DNA of 64,000 nucleotides from Triatoma infestans (Eukaryota; Arthropoda; Insecta; Hemiptera; Reduviidae): the NCBI GenBank assembly GCA_011037195.1, contig JAAEAF010007713.1:1-64000 (forward strand), given 5' to 3'. Shown piece by piece: positions 22,206-35,429 of this stretch (the first letter of the stretch is position 1; each line of letters starts with the position of its first letter). The notes beneath the pieces are model-generated. The model was not told the origin of the DNA. It saw only the letters and a program-made list of their open reading frames with translations, and did not search any database. A program made the translations under genes and the position numbers.

Positions 22206-25200
22206 ATTTATACGTAGTACTGACATAATGGGGTCCTAATAAGGCACATAAGTCATTTATTTAAAAAAAAATAAATAAATACAAACTTCTATTTAGTTTC
22301 ATAATTAGAACATTCAATTAAGTGTCGGTCTATATAATGCTAGCAGAGATAGAAAACCGATTAAATTTAACCCAATTTTTCCCAATTTAAATATTCTATA
22401 AATTATGATATGAACGCAAATACTATCCTATCTCTTATTAGGAATAAAAAGAAAGGAAAAAAAAAAATTACGAAAGGATAAAACAAAAAATCTTATCCTC
22501 AATTAGAAATCGAAATGGAATCCAAAATCTAGTAAATTTATTTAATGAAATACTTCCTTTATGTTTCCGTGTATGTTTTATTTTTTAAATGAGAACCTGA
22601 TTGTTGTAGTGTTATCTGGAACCATACAAACAGCTTACCATCTCTTTATTGAATTAAATTCAGATAAGTAACAAAAAAAAAAAAAGGAAATACCATATTG
22701 TGGGTAAAATAAAGGCAATATATATACATATATATTGGCTCTGGAAATACAGATTCAGAATTCAATTCCCGTTTAGGACTGAAGAGAGAGGAAATACAGT
22801 CAGATCCATAGTCCCTTCCTTAATATAAAACTCCCCCGGGGGATAAGCTGTTATCATCTTCTTTTTATATATATATATGAAAAGCTGTCTCCGGAATCAT
22901 TTTATAAACCTATGATATGGAAAATTTAAAGAGAGAATCATCTGATCCATACAAATCCTTAATAAAAAAAAAACTATTTCTAAATTTATCAGTAAAAAAA
23001 AATAATAGTTTTTTCATTTCAGTGATAAATCAAGTAACATTGTTCCCTTTTGATAGGGAACAGTTTAATCTATGAACTATTTGTACTACAAAGATCAAAC
23101 TCCTAGAAAGTTTATTTTCTTCCTTATTACTTCAAAGAGATTGTTTGTAATCAAACATTACGGATCAGATCCATTCTACAAACCTCATTATTAACCTTCT
23201 TCTACTTTAAAGTGCATTATGTGGTAAAAGAATACAAATGATAAAATTTTTACACAACATCCATTGCAATATAAATTACCTTCAATATTATTTAGGTGGC
23301 GGAATCAATGATTTCGTAAAACCACTTTATATAAGAAAGACTAAACACTACATTCTCCCCATAAAGCTCATCTAAAATAAATGTATTCCGTTAAAAAAAA
23401 AAAAAATTCAAAATAAGAATGTTAAACCTATTTATATGTAATAAACCAACCAACAGCAAGCAAGTAAACCATAATTCCTTGTAAGGGTTCCTTTGTGATA
23501 ACCGAACAAGTTTGAACTTGTCCCCGATTTCTTATTTGTTTAGTTAAACTCATTCTAATCTCTTCTTGAAAAATATCTTTTTAGTGTTCGTGAAAAATCT
23601 AAATATGATAAGAATACAATTTCGAAAAACTAAGTTAATAAAAAGCAACAAATAAATAATATCACTTTTTTTTAGGCAATTCAGTTTTTGGATGGTGACA
23701 AGAATAGCCAAGGAGAAAATGGTTATAGACAATTTTATGAATACTTTATTTAACTTCTTCAAAGCTTGAAACTAAATACGTAGTATAAAACAAAACAAAA
23801 CAAACAAAAAATCTGGCGTGAAACAGTCACAAGAAACTATCACTTACTAGAATTTACATAGTCTTAGTACAATTTTTAACATACATACATCACCTTACTT
23901 GTCTTGGAAAGTAGGTACACTAGTAGAAAACAAATATCAAATGATTATCAAGTATGTGATCAATTATTTTCTTTAAGCTGCAGAAATAAAGAAATTTTGA
24001 AACGCCTTACTATACTCGCATTATGAGGTGGACAGTCATTCTGCTAAAAATACATTATTTGTCGGCATGCTAGAGGGACATTTTCAAACAAGTCTTGGGA
24101 GAATTTCAATTAAAAAAACACTGTTGGCGTTCAATGTTTCATTGTTCAAAAATACGGACCAACAAGTCGTCCCATATTTCGACAAAAAAAAAAAATACTT
24201 TAAGAATTTGTTTAAAAAAAAAATGTTTCTGCAGCTTAAAAAAATAATTGATTATATATTATTTAGAATCCTTGAAAAAAATAATATGGTAATTTGTTCA
24301 GAGAGCCAAATATAAAATTTTTAGAGATAATGATAGTTATTTTGCTTTTAATTATTTAGATATATATTAATAAAAAAAAAAATATTGCTAAATTGAAGAA
24401 CTAAGGTAAATCACATTGTTTTTTTATTAGCAATAAAATCTAACCTAAAATACATTTACATTTTGTGAAAATAAATGTTTTTAAAACGTTTATCCAATTT
24501 ACATACCTAAAAATATTTTAGGTTATGTTTGAGCGAATATTGCTTATTCATTACTGTAATATAACCCACTCACATCATTTCATTAAACTATAATTTACAC
24601 AATAAACAAAGATCGTTTATTACTTATGTATTTCTTCGGTAAACATTTAACAGCTGCCGAAGAAAACCATTTTCAATTTTACAAGAATCAATGTGAAAAA
24701 AAAAATCCCATTTTTCTATTAATAATATAACAACAGTATTTTATCATGATAAATAATATATACAAATAACATTTGAAAAGAGAAAAACAAGAGAGAAGGG
24801 GATCATAATTACCTCAGATGACAAAAATTCAAGAAGACAAAGGAAACTTCATCCATTGATCTGTTTGATTGTTGTTGTTCCAAAATTTAAGAGAGAGTAA
24901 CTATGAGATAGTCGAGAGTTAGATAATAATTATAAAGGTTTATAAATATAACGCAGACTTTGTAATGCACTGTCAAATAGACATTTAGCGCACTTTAGAT
25001 TGTGCTCATATTTATATGTTGCCGATTAAAATCTTACAGCTTGATTATGGCTGCATGGCGCTCACTAATGCCAAAAAAAAAAAACTGAAGCTTTCACAAC
25101 AAGCAGTAGGAGCAGCACTTGTAAACGTCAGATCATCCATATTGAAAATTGATATGCATAAGATATGTAAACTGACCAAATCTGATATTTTCTTTTAACG

Positions 25201-26338
25201 TTTTTTTTTGTGGTGGGAAAAGTTTTTTTGTTTTTTTTTTTACTAAAAAAAAAACTTGTTTATAGAATGTTTGTGTTGTTTGCAGCAGACTAGACAATTT
25301 TGTATAATTTGGTGAGTAGATAAAATACAGTTTTATTTGGATGTAGGTTATTTTTATAAAAACATGCTTATTGAAGGTTAGATTTTGAGCGAAATTTTAT
25401 CCATTTTGCTATATAAATATGAATTCCTATAAAGAAATGGTTGCTACCTCCTATAAAGAAACCGCTAAATATTATAATATACAAAATATGTACTTTCCAT
25501 CAAATGAATTTCCTCCCATGTTAAAGCAGAATTTGCTTCAAAATAAGTAAAATCACATTAAATTGTTTTCTAGTATCAACTTCATTTCATAAAATGTTTA
25601 GTAAGATAAAACTCATTTATGCTACAAATTAACTCATTCATTCATATTCATTAACTATTCATTTATATTTATTTTAAAGAACCTACTGCAAATTTGACAA
25701 GTTGAACTTCTTTGAATGTGGCAGCTATAATATTATAATTTCCCTCATTTTGATACTACATGACTTTAGAAAAAGAAGATATTTATTAAGTTCTTTGAAT
25801 TTAAATTCATAACAACAGTTATTAGTGGTTAAAAGTGGTTTGCATTAAACAGAAATTGCATATTTTAAATTTCCTCCCCCCATCAAATTCTCAGATAAAT
25901 AATGCATAAATGCTTAGTATGCATTATATGGGAATTAGAGAGGGAATTCCCACGGTGAAACTAGTAAATGATTTAAGTAACTTTTCAATGAATTATTGGG
26001 TAAAAAAACATAATTATAATAAATTACAATCTGGACTCTGGTTTATTCAAACAGAAGAAATCAAGCAAGTAATTTTCTCACATAAAATCAAACATTCAAA
26101 CTATGTTTCTATAATTAAGTTAAAAATGTTTATAAATAGGAGACAATGTAGGGAGCCAAGTAGTTGTCCAAAACACTTGAACAAGCTGCAATTGTCAAAC
26201 AGATACTTTACAGTTATGAAAATTTCATAATATAAATTAACGTTTATAATGTTAATACAATTATTATATCTTTGTTAATGTGAATTTCTTTACATTTACC
26301 AATTCATAAATATATTGCAGTCAAAAGTTCTTTGTTTT
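22206..26338. other. Gene-poor AT-rich DNA
   Basis: No recognisable gene over about 4 kb. A repeat A left-end fragment (TCTGGCGTGAAACAGTCACA) lies at 23808-23880. The open frames at 24028-24315, 25016-25198 and 25910-26230 have no domain I recognise and could be chance. Confidence 0.45.
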
Positions 26339-26445
26339 CAATGAGATGTTTGTACGGCAATGGCCAGAGGAGTTTTTAAAGAAAAAAGAATTCTTTATTG
26401 CTCTACGTTTCGGGTACCATTGGTGCCTTTCTTCAGGAGCTCTTT
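26339..26445 (+). repeat. Repeat B, truncated copy 3
   Basis: AATGAGATGTTTGTACGGCA and GGCCAGAGGAGTTTTTAAAG match the outer end of repeat B at 1900-1935. The copy stops just after CTTCAGGAGCTCTTTA. Confidence 0.7.
26400..26440 (-). ncRNA. Hammerhead-like motif in repeat B, copy 3
   Basis: Minus-strand order GCTC, CTGAAGA, AAGGCACCAATGGTACC hairpin, CGAAACGTA, GAGC (last stem I base at the T-rich edge). Stem II is the best of the three B copies: GG/CC, one mismatch, ACC/GGT, loop AAT. Confidence 0.4.
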
Positions 26446-26736
26446 AGGGTAGGAGAGGAGTAAACGTTGAGATGGAAACTTTTTCTTTTTATTGAGATTG
26501 AAATCAGCAGTACAATTTCTCTGAGCCAATTTTCAAACCACAGTCTCAAAGAGTAGTTTAATTTTACGTCCATTTATTAGCTGCTTTCTAAAGCTAAACT
26601 CCAACCAATCTTAAGGAAGCCATTTGCCGCACCTGGTTTTAAACAGTTAATAACTAACTACATGTCCCAGTTAAGCTTTTGTGTGGCTTATTTCCAAGTG
26701 AATTTTCCAAGGTGCACCTGGAAGTGGGATTTATTC

Positions 26737-26925
26737 TCTTTCTCTCTCTCTCACTCTCTCTCTCTCTACATATATATATTATACGTATTTATAAATATAT
26801 TTACATATTATTATAATTTACATATTAATGTATATTTATAAATATATATACATATAAATATACATTAATATATATGTATAAATATATTATACATATATAT
26901 TAATTATATATATTTATAAATTGGA
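26737..26925. repeat. CT microsatellite followed by AT palindrome
   Basis: A (TCTC)n run at 26737-26767 leads into nearly pure A/T DNA. Within it ACATATTAATGTATATTTAT (from about 26820) is mirrored in inverse by ATAAATATACATTAATATAT (to about 26877), so about 58 bases can fold on themselves. Confidence 0.7.
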
Positions 26926-27449
26926 AAGTGCTGTTTGCATTACGAATATGGAAGTTGACCTGGCAGCTTACATCATCAACGTCCCTAATGTATTTTATAT
27001 CCAATAAAGGATAATCTGAAACTCTGAAATAAAATACTCGTATTTCAATTTTTCAATTTTTTCAATTTTTTTAAAATTTATCCCTTGCTCATCATATAAA
27101 CTATAAATCTGATAATTTATTAAATGGAAATAAAAATTGAGCAATCTTTTTATTATATACACTTAATTTATAATAAATAAAAGAGTTGTGCCACTTATTC
27201 AAATTAAATTAGGAAACATTAGCCAAAGTTTATATTAATAATTACAATAAGATTTTATCTAAATAATTTCATTTCTGTCTGAATGTTGTTAATAACTTGT
27301 AAACTAGCTTGGTAGCTTGCAAGCTAAAGTAAAAATATATAATGTATATTTTCTAATTATATTAAATATAATAATTTAATTATAAGTAAATATTAATAAA
27401 ATATAAGTTAATTATAAATTTTATAGTAAAAATTTCAAAATTAAAATCT

Positions 27450-28780
27450 CGCGTTTGAAATGGATTAAGCAAACGGAAAACCTGGTTGACAAAGGCGAAA
27501 AAATGTCTAGGGTTCTTGAGAAGATTAACGGGTGGAGTACTTTTCATGATGTACTAATCCAGGCATATAAGTCATATGTAAGGCCTGTGGTGGAGTAATG
27601 ACACCGTACTTATTGCGACAGCAACGGGATCAACTTCAAAATTATCACTGGTTCTCTAAAGTCTACGCCTATAGCAGTAATGGAAATATACAATCAGGCA
27701 TCGAAACATTAAGTCTTAGGAGAGAAATAGCGATGCTAAAAATCAGTGAGCGATTCAAGCGTACTGGAATAAGGCGACTACCTCATAGGTTAAAGTCTTT
27801 AAAGACTATTTTTATCAACTGCTGAGGAATTATCTTCTACGTATGCCGTCTTAAAAAGTGAGCGACAGATTTTCCTGAAGAGGGCCAAAAAGATTTTGCA
27901 AGAAATGCGCCAAAAATATCTCGCCCAAGGAGTGAGTGCTACACCTTATTAGAGATGTGAAGAAAGTAGACACTGCAGATTAAGAATTAAAGGCTCTAGC
28001 CTTAGGCACCATTTCTGAAATGTGCCCTGAAAATATGTGGAAGCAAGTTTTGCATTAGATGCTGCCTCCTACGCGGGCACGGGGAATCCATTCTTCAGTT
28101 CTTATTATTGCTGAACCGGTAGGAAGGTTGCCTCCAGATTCGATGGCGAAGTTAGAACAGTGATTTTAACCCTTTTAACAGAAAATCACTTAAAGGTAAG
28201 CAAGGTAGTCTGATTTATCGACTCGCAGCCGGCGATAAAGGGCAGTGACCGAATCATACGACATTATAGAATGTCTTAAGATTATTAACGACTTAATGGA
28301 AAAGGAGTAGAAGCAGTTTTAAATTCCTAGTCTTTGCTGTATCAAAAAGGAAACGATGAGCTGACAGACTAGCTAAGTCAGCAGCAAGTATGACCCAGCC
28401 GGAGAGATCTATTTCATTTGATAAGGCTGAATGACTTCTCCGGCCAAATGTAAAAAAAAAAAATGCCAGGATTATATGAGATATGTATATAATATATGAA
28501 CGTTGGGTGATACTCCATCATAGCATGCTGCCAAATAATCTACCTGCTTCTGATTAATCACCGGACGTGACGTGAGAAGCACATTTGCATAGAATTGGGT
28601 TAGTCGATAATCCGGATTGTGTTCTCTACGGAGGCCGGGCACATGACTGGAGATCACCTCTTTGAGTGCGAGGCCCTTGCTGTTTTAAAAATTCATGTTA
28701 ATGACAAGCTCACAGCAAGAGTAAAAATATATTGGGCTACTAGACGTTGAATGGCGGAATGCCAACTACGACGCCAGGGC
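27450..28780 (+). pseudogene. LINE remnant (gamma) with RNase H traces
   Basis: Readable pieces: MSRVLEKINGWSTFHDVLIQ and AYKSYVRPVVE (27504-27597), KIITGSLKSTPIAVMEIYNQ (27640-27700), FIDSQPAIKG (RNase H, near 28215), then RIGLVDNPDC...LFECEALAV-like (28590-28680) as the cysteine/histidine tail. The order (post-RT, RNase H, tail) fits I/R1-like LINEs. Very many stops show it is an old copy. The 3' end is not clear. Confidence 0.65.
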
Positions 28781-30032
28781 ATTGAGGAAGAAAGTAATAT
28801 CTCGATAATCGGGGAATATTCTTGAAAAATCTCATGGAATTCTTTCACCTGGTGAACCGTCATATTATTGAGGTAGACTTTCTTCAATTTTATTTTTACT
28901 TTTTGCTTTTCTATATGGCTCAACTTTCGAAAACATTATTGCTAGTTAAGATATTACTAAAATTCCAAGTAATATAGTGATTTACAATTTCTTAATTTAG
29001 TTGGAGTTTCTTCTTAACTTGTTTACTTCCAAAATAAAAATAATTAATAGTAATAACCATTATTATTGATAATATCACCTATTGTTAGGGCCCTCCCCCC
29101 TCACAACTACTTACTAGTGTATTGATTCAATACACAATTTATTATAATACAAAACTACTAAATACATTGTTAACTAGCATCAACTTAAGTAATGGATAGA
29201 CGAAATAATATCCTGGGTAATTTTATAAAGGTAAAAGAAGAGTTGGAAGAGACAGTAGGATATCTCTGGTGGCCCAGTTGGCAGTAGTTCGCCCCAAGGG
29301 GGTTATCAAAAACCCCCTTCCTCTAACCACAAAACTCCCTCCACGTATTAAACTCTTTCTTTTTTTTTTTTTTTGTTACAAAATTCATCCTCAACTCTTT
29401 TGTGTGCTTCTCTCTTCTAGACAAGAGCAATAAATGGTTCCCGTCTGTGACCGTAATAATTCAACTTTTATTTTGTTTTTTTTTTCGTTCAAAGAGAGTG
29501 TGAAAGAATGTTCATGGAGATTTAAAAATGGTTGAATAACTTTCAATGAAAAATTACTTAAATTCTGTGCAAGCATAATTTATTTGAATTGTACACTTTC
29601 ACGTGTTTTTTTGAAAAATATATATAAATTTATTTTTTTAACATCTTTTTACAAAGAGATAGTTTAAAATATAACATAATCAAGAATTTTCAAATTTATT
29701 TTTAAAGAATATGCTATAAAGTTGACAATTTTCTGAAGAAAAGAAAAGCTCATGATCACCAATAATAAAAAACCTCACTACTAATGAAAATCGTCAGCAA
29801 ACATTCTGAAATAAAATTGAAAAGTTTTTTTTTTAAACAAAGCAATCTGATATTTTCGGTTTTCTTAAAATTATATGCAGAAATAAATGTTCTGGTTTTC
29901 CTTGCGAATAATTAAATGATTCATAATTGAGGTTGGTATAGCCACATTTCGAATTCCATATAACCAAATAAATGAATAAACAAAATGACCGTAAAAGATA
30001 ATAAAAGTTAGCCATCGCTATGAAATGATTAT
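28781..30032. other. AT-rich DNA with one strong hairpin
   Basis: AAGGGGGTT (29296-29304) and AACCCCCTT (29311-29319) form a nine-base stem with loop ATCAAA. No gene is seen. Confidence 0.5.
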
Positions 30033-30345
30033 TTTTACTTTCTCTTACTCCCCTAGTAAGAGGAAATATTGTAATCGTGTCAACTTTTCGGTATCGTTTT
30101 TCTCTAAAGTGCTTCATAGTGATTTATACAATTCTCATCCAGCAGAATTAATTAGAAATAAATGGATGGCCAAAATTCAGTGTTTCAAGGAAATTAATTA
30201 ACCGGAAGTGCGCTTTCACCGAACAGTTTTTTCAGTTTTCGTCGTATTTGAATTAATTTGGTACACAAACTATAAAATTTGTCAATTATAATTTTGAGAA
30301 CTGGAGTAAGAGAAAGTTGTGTGAGTGTTTCACACCAGATTTTTT
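30033..30345 (-). repeat. Repeat A, short copy with both ends
   Basis: This 310 bp copy has both family ends: on the minus strand TCTGGTGTGAAACACTCACA at the start, and the hairpin CTTACTAGGGGAGTAAG with AGAAAGTAAAA at the end. It keeps ACTGTTCGGTGAAAGCGCAC and CTTCCGGTTAATTAATTTCC but lacks the second half. It therefore fixes both boundaries and is an internal deletion derivative of the 700-1100 bp copies. Confidence 0.8.
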
Positions 30346-30363
30346 AATATTAGAAAAGTATAA

Positions 30364-30664
30364 TAATGGAGTTAATGAGGAGAGAAATTAGGTTTGATCA
30401 ATTAGACGAGATATGAAGACACTGTTATAATATAGCTATAAGTCTACACAAACTGCACTGGACTTGTAATGATTTTTATAGAATAAAGGGTTAGAGTAGA
30501 GATATGGCAAGATGCGATGTATGGTTGAATCTGATAGATAGATGTCAAGATCTCCTACTGGCTTATATACAGGTTCTCCCCACTCTAGCCTGCTTAAGTC
30601 AGAGAATACCAGAGAGAGTCTGTTTTCTCTCGGTCGGGCTTGTGTTCTCTCTCTTGCCGTTACA
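30364..30664 (+). repeat. Repeat G, 5'-truncated copy
   Basis: It aligns with 40722-41023: GAGATATGAAGACACTGTTA, CACAAACTGCACTGGACTTG, GGTTCTCCCCACTCTAGCCT and GGGCTTGTGTTCTCTCTCTT, ending GCCGTTACA. The left inverted end is missing. Confidence 0.75.
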
Positions 30665-30817
30665 AAAGCTATCATCAAATTCTTTAAAAAACATAATAGA
30701 AATTTCCTTATTGTATTTCTCATTTTCTAAGTGCCAAACTTTCTTCAAACTTAATCGAAATTTTTGCAGCAATTAGTTATATAATTAAGTAATTAATAAG
30801 TGTAGTATAAGGTGGGG

Positions 30818-31010
30818 CGGGTGTTGGTGTAGTGGTTATGAGCAGGGACTGCAGTTAGGGAGGACCACAGTTCGAGTCTCGCGTATAACTGCTAAATTTT
30901 ATATTTGTTTAAAAAATGTTATTAGTAAATTAGGTGTTTCCGCCCCCTTCCACGACACCTAAGTTGGTAGTTGGACGTTAAGCCCGCCTAAAATAATTAG
31001 ACATTAAAAC
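30818..31010 (+). mobile_element. Second tRNA-derived SINE family (S2)
   Basis: GTTGGTGTAGTGGTTATGAG (A box) and CAGTTCGAGTCTCG (B box) are spaced as in a tRNA. They are followed by a T-rich stretch and the unique block CCCCCTTCCACGACACCTAA, GTTGGACGTTAAGCCCGCC. The body has no likeness to SINE S1. Only one copy is in the window, so the family status rests on the layout. Confidence 0.6.
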
Positions 31011-31074
31011 CAAAATTGTATTATAATGTAATAATATATAGTTGGCAGAATCAAATTCTTCATTATTTGATTCT

Positions 31075-31500
31075 TGTCCGCAATGGGTATCTGTTGCATG
31101 CTGTTACTTGAGGATCCTGCGGGTTACTACAACTCAATACTCCGTGCACTTCGTCAGAACCATACATAACACACTTAAACTACATACACTCCACCATTTC
31201 CAGACAAGGACAAATACAGTACATAAACTAGGGTCTCCGTCCCTAATTAATTGGTTTAAGCCAAGGGAGAAATTAGGAAGCGCGGTGGAATAGCAACGCG
31301 GAAGTCCTGGGTTCGAATCCAGCATGTGGCCTTAGATTTTCTCTTCCTAGTTGCCTTTACAACACATTGTCCGGTGATGGAAGTGTTGCCTGTAGCTACA
31401 GAACACTGCTCGGACGCCGGCGTGCACTGAGAAAGCTCCTGGGGGGATAATAGATCTTTCAGAATACAGTGCAATAATCCCCTATAACAATCTACACTAA
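31075..31500 (+). mobile_element. Composite SINE (S1 core with 5' and 3' extensions), copy 1
   Basis: The S1 core (31268-31450: GGTTCGAATCCAGCATGTGG, CTCTTCCTAG, GACGCCGGCGTGCACTGAG) sits between sequences shared with 35430-35945. Upstream: GTATCTGTTGCATGCTGTTA, GTGCACTTCGTCAGAACC, CCAGACAAGGACAAATACAG, AAACTAGGGTCTCCGTCCCT. Downstream: AGATCTTTCAG and TGCAATAATCCCCTATA. Both copies share the extensions, so they spread as one unit. Confidence 0.75.
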
Positions 31501-33404
31501 TCTAGTAGGGAGGAACTGTACAATTTAAAGATATAGCACTCTAGAGGCAAGCCTAGTATCACAATGTCCCTAAAAATGTAAAAAAAAAATGGAGTAACAT
31601 AAATACAGTGCTTTAACCAATTTGAAATTATAGGAAACTGTTGATTTAAAATTGAAAACGCAGTAATATTTAAATTAATGATATACCAGTGGGATTATTC
31701 AAACACTAACTGAAAGTAATTTCGGCTAATCCTAACTATAAACAAATTAATGTTTTCTTTACACTTAACAGGATTAAAACTAAAATTTACTTTTAAAAGT
31801 AAAATTTAATTTATTAATAATTCAAAAGTTTTATCTTTTATTGTTTAAAAGTAAAAACTAATTGTTTCGTTTTAGTATATTTGAGCAAAACTTAAAAACA
31901 ATTTAGTAACAAAACCCTTCTTAAAAAAAGCAGCATCGAGGTAAATGTTTACAAACATAAAGGGAAGCATTATATAAGGTAATGTTAGGATAAAGAAGCA
32001 GTACTATATGTGGGTACTATAATATCCCCCGGCTTCAACCTAAAATCCATGCGTAAACATGGTGCCACACATATTGTACAGAAAAATGTTTTAGAGTTGT
32101 CCTCGTTATTCTAAATGTCTTTCCATTTTAGTTAGCTGTTTGAAAATAAGCTTTACAATGGACAAAGCTTTTGACAGAGATTTTTAATAGAGATTATATA
32201 ATATATATCTAATTTTAATATTCATTTTACTAGAACTCTATTCTATTTAATCTTCCATATTGTTTTATAAGCTGAGATTATTTACAATAATATAGATAGT
32301 ATAATATTAAAAATGCTAAGATAAAATAATTAAAACAAAAAATAATAGTAATCCGCTTGAAATACCCATACCACTTTCTCCTTTTGCTTTTCTCAACTTA
32401 CAGTTTAGTAAATTTTAAATACAATTGTAGTATTACTACAAATAGTATTTTAGTGGCAACAACTGTAAATTACACTTTCAAATGAACTCGTTTAAATAAA
32501 TTTTCCCAGTAAAGAGTGTAAATTCAAATATAAATTAAAAACTAATAAGTATGAATTTCATTATGAAATAGAAAATTGTTTAAATCCTTGTTAAATTGTT
32601 GTTATAAAAATATAACATGTTCAGTAAAGTGGTAATTGCGGATAACTATTTTTCTTCAAATCCGATATATGTTGCAATACATTTAATTGTCCTTAATATT
32701 AAATAGATTATACAACTCTATATTAAAATTGGAATGGCACTCTTCTAGTAGGTGAAATGTATTTGGTGTTGTGTGATGTTGTATGTATGCCTTCTCTTAC
32801 AAAACAGTTGGCCAAGTGGCATTGTATTAATTTAACGGATTCTTGTGCCTATGTCACTTTATAGCAATGACCTTAAATTTTAGTACCTGGCTATTTTCCC
32901 TGCACTAAGATACATTTAAAATATTAACAAAATTCTATTTTTCAAACTATAAAATATTCTGAACTATTTTTCAAAACTATCATTTTCTTTCATTTCTTTT
33001 TTCCAGTACATGGGAAACCGAACTACCTAATAAGAATTTGCTCGGAAAATGTTGGAACATAAAATATTACTGCGTATATTTAGGCAGTGGCAAGCGCTTG
33101 AAATATGCAGAGCTATAGAGAGGGCTGTTGGAAAGCGTGAGGTGGAAGCCAACGTTTAGGCGTAGGAAAAAAACTATAAAGATATATTACTGAAATGAAT
33201 ATTCACGGAAATCGTTGGAAACTGGTAACTAGAACACTGAGAAAATTGAAAAATAAAATAATTCTATAAAGTGGGACTTTCTTATAAACGATTTTCCGAA
33301 TTCTTCGTGCAGAATCCACAGATGTAAATAAAATATTAAGTTTTGTGTTGTGTATGAGAATTTTTGTTTGTGGTTATGTGTGTGTGTGTGTGTGTGTGTT
33401 TGCA
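31501..33404. other. AT-rich DNA with old repeat traces
   Basis: 32618-32755 holds decayed A landmarks (TTCAGTAAAGTGGTAATTGC, CAATACATTTAATTGTCCTT). 32790-32940 is a reverse piece of LTR-like repeat E (ACAGTTGGCCAAGTGGCATT). A (TG)n run is at 33378-33400. No gene. Confidence 0.5.
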
Positions 33405-34600
33405 TGTTTTATCTATTTATTTTTCTTTATTTATTTATTTGTGTCTGCATAAGGAATACATTTCATTCCCTTGGCAGGGAGTTTGTCTTGTTTACAATTT
33501 TTTTTTATACAATTACAAGAAAGAATTAGAGAATATAAAAATAAAATAAAAATTAATCTATTACATGAAATAAAAGAAATTATAAAAATCAAGAAAACAG
33601 AACTGTATCTTCTGAAATTCTGAAAGTACAAAACTTCTTATTTTAACAGACTGATTAAGAAATTATAGATATTATTTATCTGTTGAATTGAGACAGTAGT
33701 AAAAAGCTGTTCAAAATTATCTTTATCTGAAATACCTGGAAAGCAATATTGTTTTAAAAAGAAAGGTCTGATTGGTTTTAGGGTTTGACAGTAGAATAGG
33801 AAGTGAAACAAATTATCTGGAGATTTTAAATCACATAGCAAGCAAACATGATCAGAATCTAATTTATAAAAAGAATTATTAATATATAGCCTGGCTTTGT
33901 TTATATTTGAAAGGCGAAGTTGTGAGATCACTCTCATTTTCTTTATTTTGCAATTCATTTCTAAATACAATTCTCCGACTCCAAAATTTGAAACAAGCCT
34001 AAATAAATTATTATATTTACTATTTAGAATATTTTGAACATCTTCGCTATGGAATTTATTAGTAAATTTATTTATTATATTGTTTTTTTCTTTTCTAATG
34101 ATCAGCGGGTCTTGTGTTATAAAGGTATCCAAACTATTGATTGACTCTAACTATTTTTCCAAAAAGTTTATTAATACAAATTTTTTAGTAGATGTAGCAT
34201 TATTCATGTACAGAGTGTTGTAACAAACACGGAGTATACGGGAGTTATCCATTTCTAGTAAATTGATTATAAAAGAGATTATGGTTTTCATTACGGTTAC
34301 TTTGGCTGGTGTGATTCCGTATTCTATATGAACAAATGAATTAGGTGTTGTTTTTTTATACATTGAAGCTGAACTCTTTCTAGTTCGTCTAAATATTGAT
34401 ACGCCCAGATTTCGCACATATACAGCATAGGAGGTTTTATTATTGAATTTAATAATTTTAACCTTGAGCTATGTTGGGTGGCTATTGCGTTTATTAAGAT
34501 ATTTTTTAACTTTGTTAGTGGCCAGTTTCCCCATAGACATAAAGTGCTTGGAGGTGTGATGGATGCAAGAAATATAAAAATATATTTAATAAAAAAAAAA
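33405..34600 (-). pseudogene. LINE delta, copy 1: C-terminal half
   Basis: On the minus strand: NWPLTKLKNILINAIATQHS, KPPMLYMCEIWAYQYLDELE (post-RT region), a frame with ILRVCYNTLYMNNATS, then VISQLRLSNINKARLYINNS and CLLCDLKSPDNLFHFLFYC (33840-33780), a C-x2-C...H...C knuckle. The tail towards 33405 ends in a tetranucleotide (AAAT)-like run. Short microsatellite tails of this kind are seen in CR1/L2- and I-type LINEs. Clade is not certain. Sister copy: 43055-44060. Confidence 0.75.
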
Positions 34601-34849
34601 TCAAAATTATGAAGAATATGTGACATTCCCTTTCAAAAGGACATTCAGGTAGAAGACCACTATTGTCTTTTAGACATCATGAACTTGATAGCATTGTCTA
34701 CCCCTTCTTCTCACAGGGGAAGATTTGAACGAACAATTAGAAGACATTCCTTCAAGCACAGTCTATTGTAGATATCGAAGCAGTACACTTGTTTTTTCGC
34801 TCTCTTAGCATCAGTGCATATTAATAAGTTAGTAATTTCTTGCAAATAA

Positions 34850-35020
34850 CTTGTAGTTATTATTTTAATAGAATATATTTATTGTCAGCAGTGGTGACTA
34901 CCTTCATATTTCTGATACTTCACTCTCTTAAACATATATACTTACAAGCCCTTTTACAAAACCACTCAAGCCACCACAAGCTACCACTACAAACTACAAC
35001 AACACATCACACCAATTACA
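34850..35020 (+). repeat. LTR-like repeat E, 3' part
   Basis: ACAAGCCCTTTTACAAAACC, ACTACAAACTACAACAACAC and the end CCAATTACA match the last third of 504-1095 and 57990-58654. Confidence 0.55.
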
Positions 35021-35429
35021 TTTCAGAGGCTTGTTGAAATTAAGCAGTAGAGGAAAATGGAATGCCAAGATAATGAAATGATTGAACTATTTCGATTGGA
35101 TGTTGACCAGCATATTGTATCTTTTTAGATTTTGTGTGTTTGCATGTTTATGCTGCCTTACAAATATATTTTCACAGACTAATTCCTAAAATACTTGTTC
35201 ATATTGTGGGGTCTCCCAAAAAATATGTATTTTGTGATGGTACCTAATTGGTATAAAATCCGACACAAGCACTCTTTCTCCTTGACATAGCACAGAAAGT
35301 AAAGTGCCACTTCAAAAAAAAAAAAAATCTGTTTCAAAAATAATAAGTTTTATTTTTAAGGGTTCTTTTCATTTTTTCCATTTTATTCATCATTTATATA
35401 TTTAAAAAAACGCATTAACTTTTTGTAGA

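Noticed and set aside
25910..26230. 106-residue plus-strand open frame
   Set aside because: No family or motif recognised and no related copy in the window; kept only as unassigned.
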